In this document: positions 1-6,151 of the stretch, one piece after another
How the letters are laid out: each line of letters opens with the position of its first letter
Numbering within the stretch: the first letter of the stretch is position 1
Assembly: GCA_964537715.1 (NCBI GenBank)
Contig: CAZIAH010000160.1
Coordinates: 1 to 6,697 of the forward strand
Source of the DNA: CAZTZL01 sp964537715
GTDB taxonomy: Bacteria > Zhuqueibacterota > QNDG01 > DSAB01
DNA: 6,697 nucleotides
Reading direction: 5' to 3'
Translations under genes and position numbers: made by a program
Notes under the pieces: generated by a model
Told to the model about the DNA's origin: nothing
Seen by the model: the letters and a program-made list of their open reading frames with translations, nothing else
Database searches by the model: none

Positions 1-156
1 GTCTCCGCTCTCCGGTGTGACCAAAAAATGAACGAACGTCTGGGGAAAAAGCTGTTTCGCAGCCCGTGCCAATGGAATCGTCAGAATTACATCACCGGGG
101 AAAGCAGTTTGCAGAACGAGAATTTTTTGAAAGATCTCCCCTGAATGGTGTTTCAT
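1..156 (-). CDS. Glycosyltransferase family 9 (LPS heptosyltransferase-like), N-terminal part, runs off the window
   Basis: Only the first 52 codons are present; the gene continues beyond base 1. The ATG (156-154) overlaps the TGA stop of the acyltransferase gene in a 4-nt ATGA junction, and a GGAG Shine-Dalgarno lies 5 nt upstream, so the start is well supported and translation is probably coupled. After a short leader of about ten residues the protein reads KILVLQTAFPGDVILTIPL, the typical beta-strand plus G-D-V/x-x-L-T-x-P-L signature that opens ADP-heptose:LPS heptosyltransferases (WaaF/WaaC type, GT9). It is followed by ARAAKQLFP and a second strand, VHFLVTPES. By family knowledge such enzymes add heptose to the LPS inner core at the cytoplasmic face of the inner membrane. 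The neighbouring lipid A acyltransferase supports this role. The catalytic C-terminal half is not visible, so the exact sugar and acceptor are unknown; another GT9 member is possible. Confidence 0.85.
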   Translation of the reverse strand, partial: MKHHSGEIFQKILVLQTAFPGDVILTIPLARAAKQLFPQTFVHFLVTPESGD

Positions 157-1061
157 TGGTTCTCCGGAGGCTTACGCTTCCACCGCCGGTGCATCCAGAA
201 CCAGTGATCCGGATATTCGAGAATTTTATTTTCTAGCAATGTCGTATACGCCTGTGTCATTTCATAAATATTTTTATCCGTGATCCCATCGAGATGACCG
301 AAAGGCAACCGTTCAAACACGACTCTGTGCCGGCCGCGCGGAAGACGGATCGCGCTCGCGAAAATAATCGGGGCTCCGGTTTTTAATGCAAAAATCGCGG
401 GCCCCTGATGTGTGGATGACGGCTTGCCGAAAAACCGTACAAAGACACCCTGTCTTCCGGCGTCCTGATCCGAGAGCAAGGCAACGATTCCATTGCCTCT
501 CAGTGTTTTCATGACACCCCGAACAGCGATGCCCATGTGGATGATTCGAATTCCCATGATCTCTCGATTCCGGTTCATCCTGTCATCAATGAGTTTGTTG
601 TGCTGTTCACCCACGAGAAAAGAAACGGGATATCCCAATTGAGCCATATATGCGCCCATATATTCCCAATTCCCGAAATGTCCGGCAACGATGACAGCTC
701 CTTTGCCGCGCTTCAATGCCCAATCCACATGTTCTCGACCCTCGATTTCCCAGTCGGCAAGCACGGTTTCCTTTTTCAAAAGTGGAAACCGACTATATTC
801 AAAAACCATCTTTGCAAAATTTTGATATGTTCTCAATCCGATTTTTTTCAACTCCTTTTCGGATTTTTCAGGGAAAGCTATCCGAAGATTTTTTAGTACC
901 ACCTTTTTTCTGACACGAAGCACCGAATAAACAAACCGACCCAAAAGATCGGAAATCACAAAAACCGTTTCCAGAGGAATCAGATAGATCACAAGAAGGA
1001 AAACCATGAAGGTGTAATATTCGACACGATGTCTAATGATCTTCAATAGTTTTGAATCCAT
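153..1061 (-). CDS. Lipid A biosynthesis acyltransferase, LpxL/HtrB family
   Basis: A 302-residue protein, the normal length for the LpxL/LpxM (HtrB/MsbB) lysophospholipid acyltransferase family. It has one hydrophobic segment near the N-terminus (about residues 17-37), as expected for an inner-membrane-anchored enzyme facing the cytoplasm. The catalytic H-x4-E motif is visible as GHFGNWE (His128, Glu133). Further family signatures follow: SDQDAGRQGVFVRFFG (about 197-212) with a downstream THQGPA, and the C-terminal DHWFWMHRRWK (about 285-295). By family knowledge it transfers a secondary acyl chain from acyl-ACP to a lipid A precursor; chain length cannot be read from the sequence. Its ATG lies inside the end of the metallopeptidase gene (29-nt overlap), and its stop overlaps the start of the glycosyltransferase, so the three genes form one operon. 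The Shine-Dalgarno is weak (AGAAG), consistent with translational coupling. Family assignment is firm; the precise substrate is inferred. Confidence 0.93.
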   Translation of the reverse strand: MDSKLLKIIRHRVEYYTFMVFLLVIYLIPLETVFVISDLLGRFVYSVLRVRKKVVLKNLRIAFPEKSEKELKKIGLRTYQNFAKMVFEYSRFPLLKKETVLADWEIEGREHVDWALKRGKGAVIVAGHFGNWEYMGAYMAQLGYPVSFLVGEQHNKLIDDRMNRNREIMGIRIIHMGIAVRGVMKTLRGNGIVALLSDQDAGRQGVFVRFFGKPSSTHQGPAIFALKTGAPIIFASAIRLPRGRHRVVFERLPFGHLDGITDKNIYEMTQAYTTLLENKILEYPDHWFWMHRRWKRKPPENQ

Positions 1062-1965
1062 AAAGATCTTCTTGCTCCCACGCCTTTCTTCTCTTTTCTG
1101 TTCGCCACCGGGTCACAAAAAAAGCGGCAAGAAACAGCACAACCATCAACACACTGATCAGAAAAGGAAAATTGAGAAAAATCGCCCACCGGTATTTGAT
1201 TTTCATCGCCCGATACCAGCTGTCCTCAAATTCACCGAATCCCATACCGATCACCGATTGCATGGCCACATCCATATCCGTATGTTCCCCGATTTTCCGG
1301 ATGATCCCGACAAGCGCATCACTGCCGAACCGGTCGATCAGAAACTGCACTGCCGAGAGCGATTCTTGATAAGCGAGACCGGCTTTTTGTCTTCGAAATG
1401 TCAACACATCATCGATTTCATCCAATCTGATGATGTCACCCGAAAAAACCGCCCTTGCCAGGTTCAGTGTTTCAAGAAATCTATTCTCCCCGGAAAATGT
1501 CATGGCAAGACCTTCGTCAAACCAGCGGTCGATGGGATACCCTCCCGAAGAAGCAGACAGCAGTACATGACTCAGTTCGTGAAGTACTGCGCTTTTTAGA
1601 TCGGTTTCGGGATGGGCGATTCGGGGAGACTTGAGAAAGATCACGGATTGTTCCGGCTCGGCCGCAGCAATCCCCCATTCCGGGATTTGTCCTCCAGTGA
1701 TCTGATTGAAAACTTTCTGGGAAGGTGCTACCAGAATTGTGATCTTGGGATGGCTGGATAAACCGAACCGCTCGGACAGAACAGGCAGTCCTTGATCGAC
1801 AATCGAGATGATCCTGTCCCCGTACCGCATATCCTTTTCATAACAGTAAAGAACAACCGGCCCTCGGAATAGCCGGCGCCATTCTCTCTCCGCTGAAAAG
1901 GAGACGGAATATAATCCGAGAACGACAAACAATAGAATTTGAGGAAGCTTTTTCACACTCAGCAT
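1033..1965 (-). CDS. Exported, C-terminally membrane-anchored zinc metallopeptidase, peptidase MA-like
   Basis: From the ATG at 1965 the protein has 310 residues. It opens with a convincing signal peptide (MLSVKKLPQILLFVVLG..., likely cut after SFSA, about residue 25). The zinc site is HELSH (129-133), with a third ligand Glu151 in WFDEGLA, the arrangement of gluzincins and the peptidase MA-like family. A hydrophobic segment (about 261-284) follows, then a basic tail (TRWRTEKRRK). The catalytic domain should therefore sit in the periplasm, with the tail in the cytoplasm. The frame is also open to a TTG at 2013, adding 16 residues; I prefer the ATG because it gives a compact signal peptide, although neither start has a strong Shine-Dalgarno. 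The gene overlaps the acyltransferase by 29 nt and leads the envelope operon. Its substrate is unknown; the context suggests an envelope protein-processing or quality-control role, which is inference. Confidence 0.85.
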   Translation of the reverse strand: MLSVKKLPQILLFVVLGLYSVSFSAEREWRRLFRGPVVLYCYEKDMRYGDRIISIVDQGLPVLSERFGLSSHPKITILVAPSQKVFNQITGGQIPEWGIAAAEPEQSVIFLKSPRIAHPETDLKSAVLHELSHVLLSASSGGYPIDRWFDEGLAMTFSGENRFLETLNLARAVFSGDIIRLDEIDDVLTFRRQKAGLAYQESLSAVQFLIDRFGSDALVGIIRKIGEHTDMDVAMQSVIGMGFGEFEDSWYRAMKIKYRWAIFLNFPFLISVLMVVLFLAAFFVTRWRTEKRRKAWEQEDLYGFKTIEDH

Positions 1966-2048
1966 CCGGTATAAATTTATTAAAAAGGTACAACTTTTGA
2001 TATATTTACGCAAGAGATTTCTCTTGAAATACCGCGAACGACTTACGA

Positions 2049-2054
2049 ATTATA
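2049..2054 (-). promoter_or_regulatory. Possible -10 box for the peptidase-acyltransferase-glycosyltransferase operon
   Basis: A perfect TATAAT on the minus strand lies between the hairpins after the PorV-like gene and the peptidase start, which places a transcript start near 2042. No acceptable -35 hexamer is seen at a spacing of 16-18 (GCCTCA at 17), so this could be chance in an AT-rich gap. Position and orientation fit a separate promoter for the operon. Confidence 0.3.
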
Positions 2055-2088
2055 ATGAAGGACGAGGCAGATGAGGCGCTTCCGATGC

Positions 2089-2109
2089 AAAAAATCCCCT
2101 GACGGGGAC
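2089..2109 (-). terminator. Small Rho-independent terminator after the PorV-like gene
   Basis: On the minus strand TCCCC-GTCA-GGGGA forms a 5-bp stem (6 with a closing G-U pair) with a four-base loop, followed at once by six Ts. It lies about 95 nt downstream of the PorV-like stop codon. The stem is short but GC-rich with a clean T tract, so it probably ends or weakens the PorV-like transcript before the peptidase operon. Confidence 0.55.
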
Positions 2110-2142
2110 CGTATTCATCATTCATACTGTAAAGAAGAAATT

Positions 2143-2156
2143 AAGGCGTCAGCCTT
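2143..2156 (-). repeat. Short hairpin between the PorV-like gene and its terminator
   Basis: AAGGC-TGAC-GCCTT on the minus strand makes a 5-bp stem with a four-base loop. It is followed by AATTTCTT, not a clean T run. It may be an auxiliary terminator hairpin or a 3'-end stabilising structure; the evidence is weak. Confidence 0.3.
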
Positions 2157-2203
2157 TTATAGGACAAATCTCATCAATGAAAAAACTATAGTGTTGAATA
2201 GAC

Positions 2204-3157
2204 TTACAGCTCGGTTTCAAATGTCAATTGATTGATCGTGCCGACCAGTCCGTACGAGGAAAAACTGTAGTCGAACCGGTATTTCTGATAATGAATGCCC
2301 AGGCCAAGCGACACACCGGCAAACCGGTCGCGGCTGCTGTTCACTTTTTCTTCGATTCCGCGGGAGTTGTATCCCCAGCGAAGAAACAGATTCTCCGAAA
2401 GTGTGAACTCCCCCCCCAAAGCCCAATAAATCCCGCCTAAAAAATCGCTGTCCTGATCCGGATACTTGATCAGATTTAGATTGATCAACAGAGGGAGATG
2501 GGCCAGCTGATTGGAAACACCAATCCGGTATTCGGTAGGTAATTTTTCATGTTCGTCCATGAATGCATTCAGAGAGGTACCGAGATTCAGCACGGAAAAA
2601 CCGAGGTCCACGTCCTTCTCCGGAATCCGGTAAATCACACCCAGATCCCCGGCCAGGGCCGTAGCGACATACTGATCGATTTTTGAATGAATGAACTTCA
2701 GTGAAGCGCCGCAGTGCAGGTTCGTGCCGATACGGCGTCCGTAGGTTCCTGAAAAAAGAATATCCCCCGGCGTAAAACTGCCGAGATCATTGCCCAAAAT
2801 ATCGGTCCGCTGCATGCTGCCGTAATTCATGTATGTGATGGAAAAACCCAACATCCCGATTTCGGGAATCAATTTGCCGAAACCAACAAATCCAGCTTTA
2901 AAATCTGCCAGATGATCCACATACGTGATGGCAATACTCTGATCCTGGACAGCGACCAAGCTGGCCGGGTTGTAAGCGATCCCGTGCAGATCCCCCGGAA
3001 CCGAAACAAACGCTCCTGCCATGGCCACCGGTCTCGCACCGATTTCGGAACGCAGGAATTCGAATCCCGCATTTTGCATCGATCCGGCAGAGACAGATAA
3101 GACCGGAAGAAAAATGAAAAGACGAATAAATTTGGACATATGTCGTTTGAAAAACAT
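2204..3157 (-). CDS. PorV/PorQ-family outer-membrane beta-barrel protein
   Basis: A 317-residue protein with an N-terminal signal peptide (about residues 1-25, ending near SVSAGS). The N-terminal family signature is clear: FLRSEIGARPVAMAGAFVSV followed by a D/H-x-x-A-YNPASL stretch, as in PorV/PorQ (UPF0164) proteins. The rest alternates short amphipathic strands with GxxLxF-type turns and ends in a strand rich in aromatic residues (YRFDYSFSSYGLVG...), as outer-membrane barrels do. In T9SS bacteria PorV is an outer-membrane shuttle or attachment-complex partner that receives cargo carrying a C-terminal sorting domain; a likely cargo is encoded at 3610-5400. Members also occur in FCB genomes where T9SS is incomplete, so function beyond an OM barrel is inferred. 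PorV versus PorQ cannot be settled. The start at 3157 has no strong Shine-Dalgarno; an internal ATG at 3139 would still leave a signal peptide. No convincing promoter of its own was found. Confidence 0.87.
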   Translation of the reverse strand: MFFKRHMSKFIRLFIFLPVLSVSAGSMQNAGFEFLRSEIGARPVAMAGAFVSVPGDLHGIAYNPASLVAVQDQSIAITYVDHLADFKAGFVGFGKLIPEIGMLGFSITYMNYGSMQRTDILGNDLGSFTPGDILFSGTYGRRIGTNLHCGASLKFIHSKIDQYVATALAGDLGVIYRIPEKDVDLGFSVLNLGTSLNAFMDEHEKLPTEYRIGVSNQLAHLPLLINLNLIKYPDQDSDFLGGIYWALGGEFTLSENLFLRWGYNSRGIEEKVNSSRDRFAGVSLGLGIHYQKYRFDYSFSSYGLVGTINQLTFETEL

Positions 3158-3167
3158 TTTTTCAATA

Positions 3168-3180
3168 GACTTTAAAAGTC
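3168..3180. promoter_or_regulatory. 13-bp inverted repeat just upstream of the PorV-like start
   Basis: GACTTT-A-AAAGTC is a perfect dyad with a single central base, 11 nt upstream of the ATG. It could be an operator half-site pair or a small 5'-UTR structure. It is short and AT-rich, so chance is a real alternative. Confidence 0.25.
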
Positions 3181-3199
3181 AAATACCATTTGTATTGAA

Positions 3200-3255
3200 G
3201 CCACCCGTCGAACTTGTAGCCCTGCCCGTCTCAGGCGGGGACGACCTGCTCATTA
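3200..3255 (-). pseudogene. Decayed 3' half of a second tRNA-Thr, interrupted by a palindrome
   Basis: Bases 3200-3216 and 3240-3255 match 3273-3289 and 3294-3309 of the intact tRNA-Thr at 32 of 33 positions. They cover the 3' acceptor strand, the T-arm, the variable region and the 3' side of the anticodon stem. Between them, 23 bases (3217-3239) replace the four bases of the T-loop and stem (net +19), including a GC-rich palindromic element. The D-arm, anticodon and 5' acceptor strand are missing. It cannot make a tRNA. The remnant lies immediately 3' of the intact gene on the same strand, so a tandem duplication followed by decay is the simplest origin. An old attachment-site scar is an alternative, since integrases often duplicate tRNA 3' halves. 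Confidence 0.75.
3219..3240. repeat. REP-like palindromic element inside the tRNA-Thr remnant
   Basis: CTGCCCGTC-T-CAGGCGGG closely matches CTGCCCGTC-CGG-CAGGCGGG at 6665-6683; only the central bases differ. CCCGTC and GGCGGG can pair around a three-base loop with one G-U pair. The shared core, its symmetry and the second copy suggest a dispersed palindromic repeat family. Confidence 0.55.
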
Positions 3256-3271
3256 TCCCGAACGCCCTTTG

Positions 3272-3344
3272 AGCCACCCGTCGGACTTGAACCGACGACC
3301 TGCTCATTACGAGTGAGCTGCTCTACCAACTGAGCTAGGGTGGC
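3272..3344 (-). tRNA. tRNA-Thr (anticodon CGU)
   Basis: All 73 bases fold as a complete cloverleaf. The acceptor stem is GCCACCC/GGGTGGC, the D stem GCTC/GAGC, the anticodon stem GCTCA/TGAGC with loop CTCGTAA (anticodon CGT, reading ACG), the variable region AGGTC, and the T arm GTCGG-TTCAAGT-CCGAC. G1-C72, C2-G71, G35 and U36 fit known bacterial tRNA-Thr identity elements. The discriminator base is U73; CCA is not encoded. A sigma70-like promoter lies upstream, and decayed tRNA pieces flank it on both sides. No T-tract terminator follows. Confidence 0.97.
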
Positions 3345-3350
3345 ATTTGG

Positions 3351-3376
3351 GACTCTACCAGCTGAGTCGAGATGGT
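3351..3376 (-). pseudogene. Decayed 5' part of a tRNA (D-arm) upstream of tRNA-Thr
   Basis: Bases 3352-3376 align without gaps to 3320-3344 of the intact tRNA-Thr at 17 of 25 positions, with 13 of the first 15 identical. They cover the D-arm and part of the 5' acceptor strand. The D stem is self-consistent as GACTC-AGCTGGTA-GAGTC, paired with different bases from the neighbour, so it may derive from another tRNA species. It lies between the promoter and tRNA-Thr and should be transcribed as part of the leader. The match is short, but the conserved AGCTGGTA loop makes chance unlikely. Confidence 0.5.
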
Positions 3377-3424
3377 TTCTTAATAAACCTCTGAATAGAA
3401 AAATAGATCCTCATCAGGCGAAAA

Positions 3425-3453
3425 AATGTAAAAAACTTTCACCCAAAAGTCAA
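3425..3453 (-). promoter_or_regulatory. Sigma70-like promoter for tRNA-Thr
   Basis: On the minus strand TTGACT (3453-3448), a 17-nt spacer and TACATT (3430-3425) match the housekeeping consensus at 5/6 and 4/6 positions. A start near 3418 gives a leader of about 75 nt that contains the decayed D-arm before the mature tRNA 5' end. Confidence 0.6.
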
Positions 3454-3555
3454 GGTAAATCAAAATCTCTTAGAGAGCTACAAGCTAACAAGGAGGTTCA
3501 ATTTATCAGTCTAGACGATTCCTAAAACAAACATTATGGATTTTGACACAAACCC

Positions 3556-3589
3556 AAAAAAAGGGCTGAAATAAATTCCAGCCCTTTTT
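3556..3589 (-). terminator. Strong Rho-independent terminator after the T9SS cargo gene
   Basis: AAAAAGGGCTG and CAGCCCTTTTT form an 11-bp stem around a 10-nt loop, with the T run extended to seven on the minus strand. It begins about 20 nt beyond the stop codon at 3610. The flanking A and T runs make it symmetric, so it could work in both directions, although no plus-strand gene needs it. Confidence 0.88.
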
Positions 3590-3609
3590 AAACATTCTTG
3601 AAAACGATC

Positions 3610-5400
3610 TTACCGAATCAGCAGCATCTTTTTCTTTGCATTGAACTGCTCTGTCCGTACCTGGTAGAAATAAACACCGGACGAGACCTCCGCTCCCGAT
3701 TCGTCCTTGCCATTCCAGCTCACCTGATGCGTTCCTGAATTTTCCATGCCGTCAAACAAGGTTTGGATCTTCCGGCCCAGCAGATCGAACACTTCGACCA
3801 TGACTCTGCACTGAACCGGTAGAGAAAATTCAATCGTCGTTTCCGGATTGAACGGGTTGGGATAGTTCTGTGATACGTTAAAATGTTGAGGTGAAAGATT
3901 GCCTGGTCCTGGAGCCACATCGGTTGGATCGGTTCCGTAAAAACGCCTGCCGTAGATATCTGCACCTCTCTGCATGGTGGCGTCTTTAAACACATAGGCC
4001 ATCAGAAATTCATTCCTCTGACTGCTGTGTGCCACACCCAGAAGACTCCCTTCATAGTTAGATGTTACATCAACCGGAATATTCTCCAGGTAGGTCACAG
4101 TGTTCACACGGTCATCCGCCAGGAATATCTGTTCTTCATCATTATTGATCCAGAGGCGCTGAGCATATAGATCAATATCCGGAACGCGTGTATCTCCCCA
4201 GCCAACCAGATACTCATCATCAAAAGCACCGTAAGCCAAATCCGGTGCTCCAACCATCTCATCCTGAATGCTAATCGGATAATTGGAGGGAACAGCAGTT
4301 GTATCTCCGTTTAAGTCAACATAACGTGCAACCCAGTAGCCTCCTTCCCAAAAGAAGCCGACTCTTTGCCCATAAACATCATTAAGTGTTGTCATCATTG
4401 TTTCATCGGTCATCCCTTTCCAGATCACCTGAACTTCGGTATACGCAGCCGTGGCAGTTTTTGCAACCATTACACCATACTGTGTTCTGGAAGCCGTTCT
4501 GGCCTGAAAACAATCAGGACCGTTTATGAACAAACCATTTGAGATAAACATGGCCGGTACGACAGATGCCACACTGCCGGGTTTTGCCACACCACCGACT
4601 GTTCCGTCCGGATTGATCAGCTGACCTGTATGACTGACCCTCTGTCCGAGTACATAACTCATATAGGTTCCATAGACCACAAAAAATTCGTTGGTCTCGT
4701 GGTTGTACGTTACATCAGGATTGCTTGCATCATACCAATCCGCCTGATCAATCGGGAAATTCACAGCAGGATTAGAAGGAGAAACAAGTGTGCCATCCGA
4801 GGAAACGAGTTGACCATAGATATCCACGCCCCAAAGTTCACCTTGTGTCTCGCCTTCTGCACGACTATCACCCCAGACCACCAGATACACTTCCTCCAGA
4901 TAATTAAAAGCTACGGAGCAGGTATAAATATCATGTGATTCCGTGCAAATGCCAAACGTATGATCATCCAAATCTGATGTTGGTGCATTAACAAAATTGC
5001 CATCACTATCAATAAAGACACCTCGAATATCACCCTGATCATCTCCATTCCGGTTGTCCTCGAAAACCACCAAAAAACGGTTATTCACAGGATCAAAATC
5101 CAAGCGGGGCCACCATTGATTCCCTGTGGAGTTGCAAACAACAAAATTCTCACCAATTAGTGTACCATCTCCATCAACAAATTGTCCATAAATATCAGTA
5201 TCGATGGGATTATTCCTCTGATCTTCCCAGACCACCAGATAGTCATCATGGTTTGGATCATATGCGGCCTGTGCAAATCCCTGATCACCACTTGCAATGC
5301 AGATTTGAATGATATCGCTGTGACCTTGTGCCGATACAACCGTAAAACTCCCCAAAAAGAAAATCATGATTCCTACGAAACCGATCGCTTTTGTCTTCAT
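3610..5400 (-). CDS. Secreted repeat protein (putative seven-bladed propeller) with T9SS type A / FlgD-like sorting domain
   Basis: A 596-residue protein with a signal peptide (likely cut after VSA, residue 24). Residues about 45-490 carry seven copies of a loose repeat: a hydrophobic strand of the type (Y/F)LVVWxDxR, then D(I/L)YGQxV and often a DGxL turn. They sit near 54-80, 109-134, 172-204, 239-266, 324-347, 397-416 and 465-487. Repeats 1-3 and 6 are clearest; 5 is degenerate. Seven four-strand units would suit a beta-propeller; this is inferred from the pattern. A linker (about 491-507) precedes a T9SS type A domain (508-596) with QNYPNPFNPETTIEFSL, VFDLLGRKIQTL, SSGVYFYQ and a basic end (KKKMLLIR). 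By family knowledge this tail directs Sec-exported proteins across the outer membrane and is usually removed. Ligand or enzyme function is unknown. A GGAG Shine-Dalgarno 6 nt before the ATG supports the start. It has its own promoter and terminator. Confidence 0.9.
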   Translation of the reverse strand: MKTKAIGFVGIMIFFLGSFTVVSAQGHSDIIQICIASGDQGFAQAAYDPNHDDYLVVWEDQRNNPIDTDIYGQFVDGDGTLIGENFVVCNSTGNQWWPRLDFDPVNNRFLVVFEDNRNGDDQGDIRGVFIDSDGNFVNAPTSDLDDHTFGICTESHDIYTCSVAFNYLEEVYLVVWGDSRAEGETQGELWGVDIYGQLVSSDGTLVSPSNPAVNFPIDQADWYDASNPDVTYNHETNEFFVVYGTYMSYVLGQRVSHTGQLINPDGTVGGVAKPGSVASVVPAMFISNGLFINGPDCFQARTASRTQYGVMVAKTATAAYTEVQVIWKGMTDETMMTTLNDVYGQRVGFFWEGGYWVARYVDLNGDTTAVPSNYPISIQDEMVGAPDLAYGAFDDEYLVGWGDTRVPDIDLYAQRLWINNDEEQIFLADDRVNTVTYLENIPVDVTSNYEGSLLGVAHSSQRNEFLMAYVFKDATMQRGADIYGRRFYGTDPTDVAPGPGNLSPQHFNVSQNYPNPFNPETTIEFSLPVQCRVMVEVFDLLGRKIQTLFDGMENSGTHQVSWNGKDESGAEVSSGVYFYQVRTEQFNAKKKMLLIR

Positions 5401-5545
5401 ACAACACTCCTTTTTTGTTAATTAAATTCGTGTATAGTTTTTGACTGTGATATTTTTTTAAGACATCACCCCTTTCCTTTCAATAAAAATAAATAACAGT
5501 AATTTAAATTTATAAAAAAATGATAGCAAAAATGAAGGCTAAAAA

Positions 5546-5574
5546 ATAATAAGATCATTATCCAAAAAAGTCAA
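5546..5574 (-). promoter_or_regulatory. Sigma70-like promoter for the T9SS cargo gene
   Basis: On the minus strand TTGACT (5574-5569), a 17-nt spacer and TATTAT (5551-5546) give 5/6 and 4/6 consensus matches in a very AT-rich gap. A start near 5539 implies an untranslated leader of about 140 nt. The site lies about 45 nt beyond the stop of the upstream small gene. No terminator is seen between the two genes, so read-through could add to expression. Confidence 0.6.
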
Positions 5575-5620
5575 GTAAATTTTAGTTTTGGATATTAAAA
5601 ATAATTACATATTGGATGAA

Positions 5621-6151
5621 TTATAGAGATACAGCCAGAGAATCAACCAACGAAACGGACATGATGGTTCCGTCTTTCCGATAAGCACACACCTCATCGA
5701 TCTCAATAGATACTATTTTCCCTCTGTCACCAACAAACGGAGAATATTCATTCGTTGGATACTGTGAGCGGATCATAAGATATGTGGAATCGGGTTCGAT
5801 TTCGTCGATGATATTGAATGGATAATCTGTGCCTTCAGGTATCAAACCAAGACTATCCGTTCGGAAATGAACCGCACATATTCTACCCTCCGGAGGACCG
5901 GCCACAATTGCTCTCCCATAAAACTCCAGCACCTTGACTTCTTTTCCTTCGATGGCAAACTGAAATGAAAGAACATTGACTTTGGTTGCAGTCATCCCTT
6001 CGGCCGGCGGATTCACCGGGATATAATCCGTTTTAATACATTGTACGATGACACCATCGGGTACGAGGTTGACCTCTACGGGATTGGGTGGGTATTCATC
6101 GCAAAATACAAGAAAAGCACAAATCAACAATAACCCTATCGATTTCCGCAT
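5621..6151 (-). CDS. Small exported protein, possible lipoprotein, function unknown
   Basis: I do not recognise this family. From the ATG at 6151 it has 176 residues. A short basic start (MRKS) and a hydrophobic core end in LVFC-DEYPPNP, which looks like a lipoprotein signal with Cys17 as the lipid-bearing residue. Phe at -1 is not the usual Gly/Ala/Ser, so lipidation is uncertain. The mature part is acidic and alternates hydrophobic and polar residues (for example VLSFQFAIEG, VKVLEFYGRAIV, GKIVSIEIDEVCAY), suggesting a beta-sandwich. An in-frame ATG at 6160 would add three residues. The later start is preferred because GAGG then lies 10 nt upstream, whereas the earlier ATG abuts its purine-rich run. 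It lies between tRNA-Asp and the T9SS cargo gene on the same strand, so an envelope role is plausible but inferred. Confidence 0.72.
   Translation of the reverse strand: MRKSIGLLLICAFLVFCDEYPPNPVEVNLVPDGVIVQCIKTDYIPVNPPAEGMTATKVNVLSFQFAIEGKEVKVLEFYGRAIVAGPPEGRICAVHFRTDSLGLIPEGTDYPFNIIDEIEPDSTYLMIRSQYPTNEYSPFVGDRGKIVSIEIDEVCAYRKDGTIMSVSLVDSLAVSL

Noticed and set aside
537..896. Plus-strand open frame opposite the acyltransferase
   Set aside because: It is antisense to a gene with clear LpxL catalytic motifs and shows no domain signal.
1036..1599. Plus-strand open frame of 187 codons
   Set aside because: It lies antisense to the metallopeptidase, whose frame has a signal peptide, HExxH motif and TM anchor. 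The plus-strand translation has no recognisable motif.
3200..3309. Possible CRISPR-like direct repeat pair (16- and 17-base identical blocks)
   Set aside because: There are only two copies with unequal spacing, and both are explained by tRNA-Thr and its remnant.
3200..3344. Active integrative-element attachment site pair
   Set aside because: The two 3'-half copies lie only 73 bases apart and no integrase or cargo is between them. An old scar remains possible, but not an element.
3340..3525. Plus-strand frame of 61 codons starting inside the tRNA-Thr acceptor region
   Set aside because: It begins in the tRNA sequence and crosses the tRNA promoter. Its AAGGAGG at about 3490 lies inside the frame near its end, with no ATG following at a proper distance.
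4630..4938. Plus-strand frame of 102 codons opposite the T9SS cargo gene
   Set aside because: It is antisense to a well-supported repeat protein; its composition looks like a complement of that gene.
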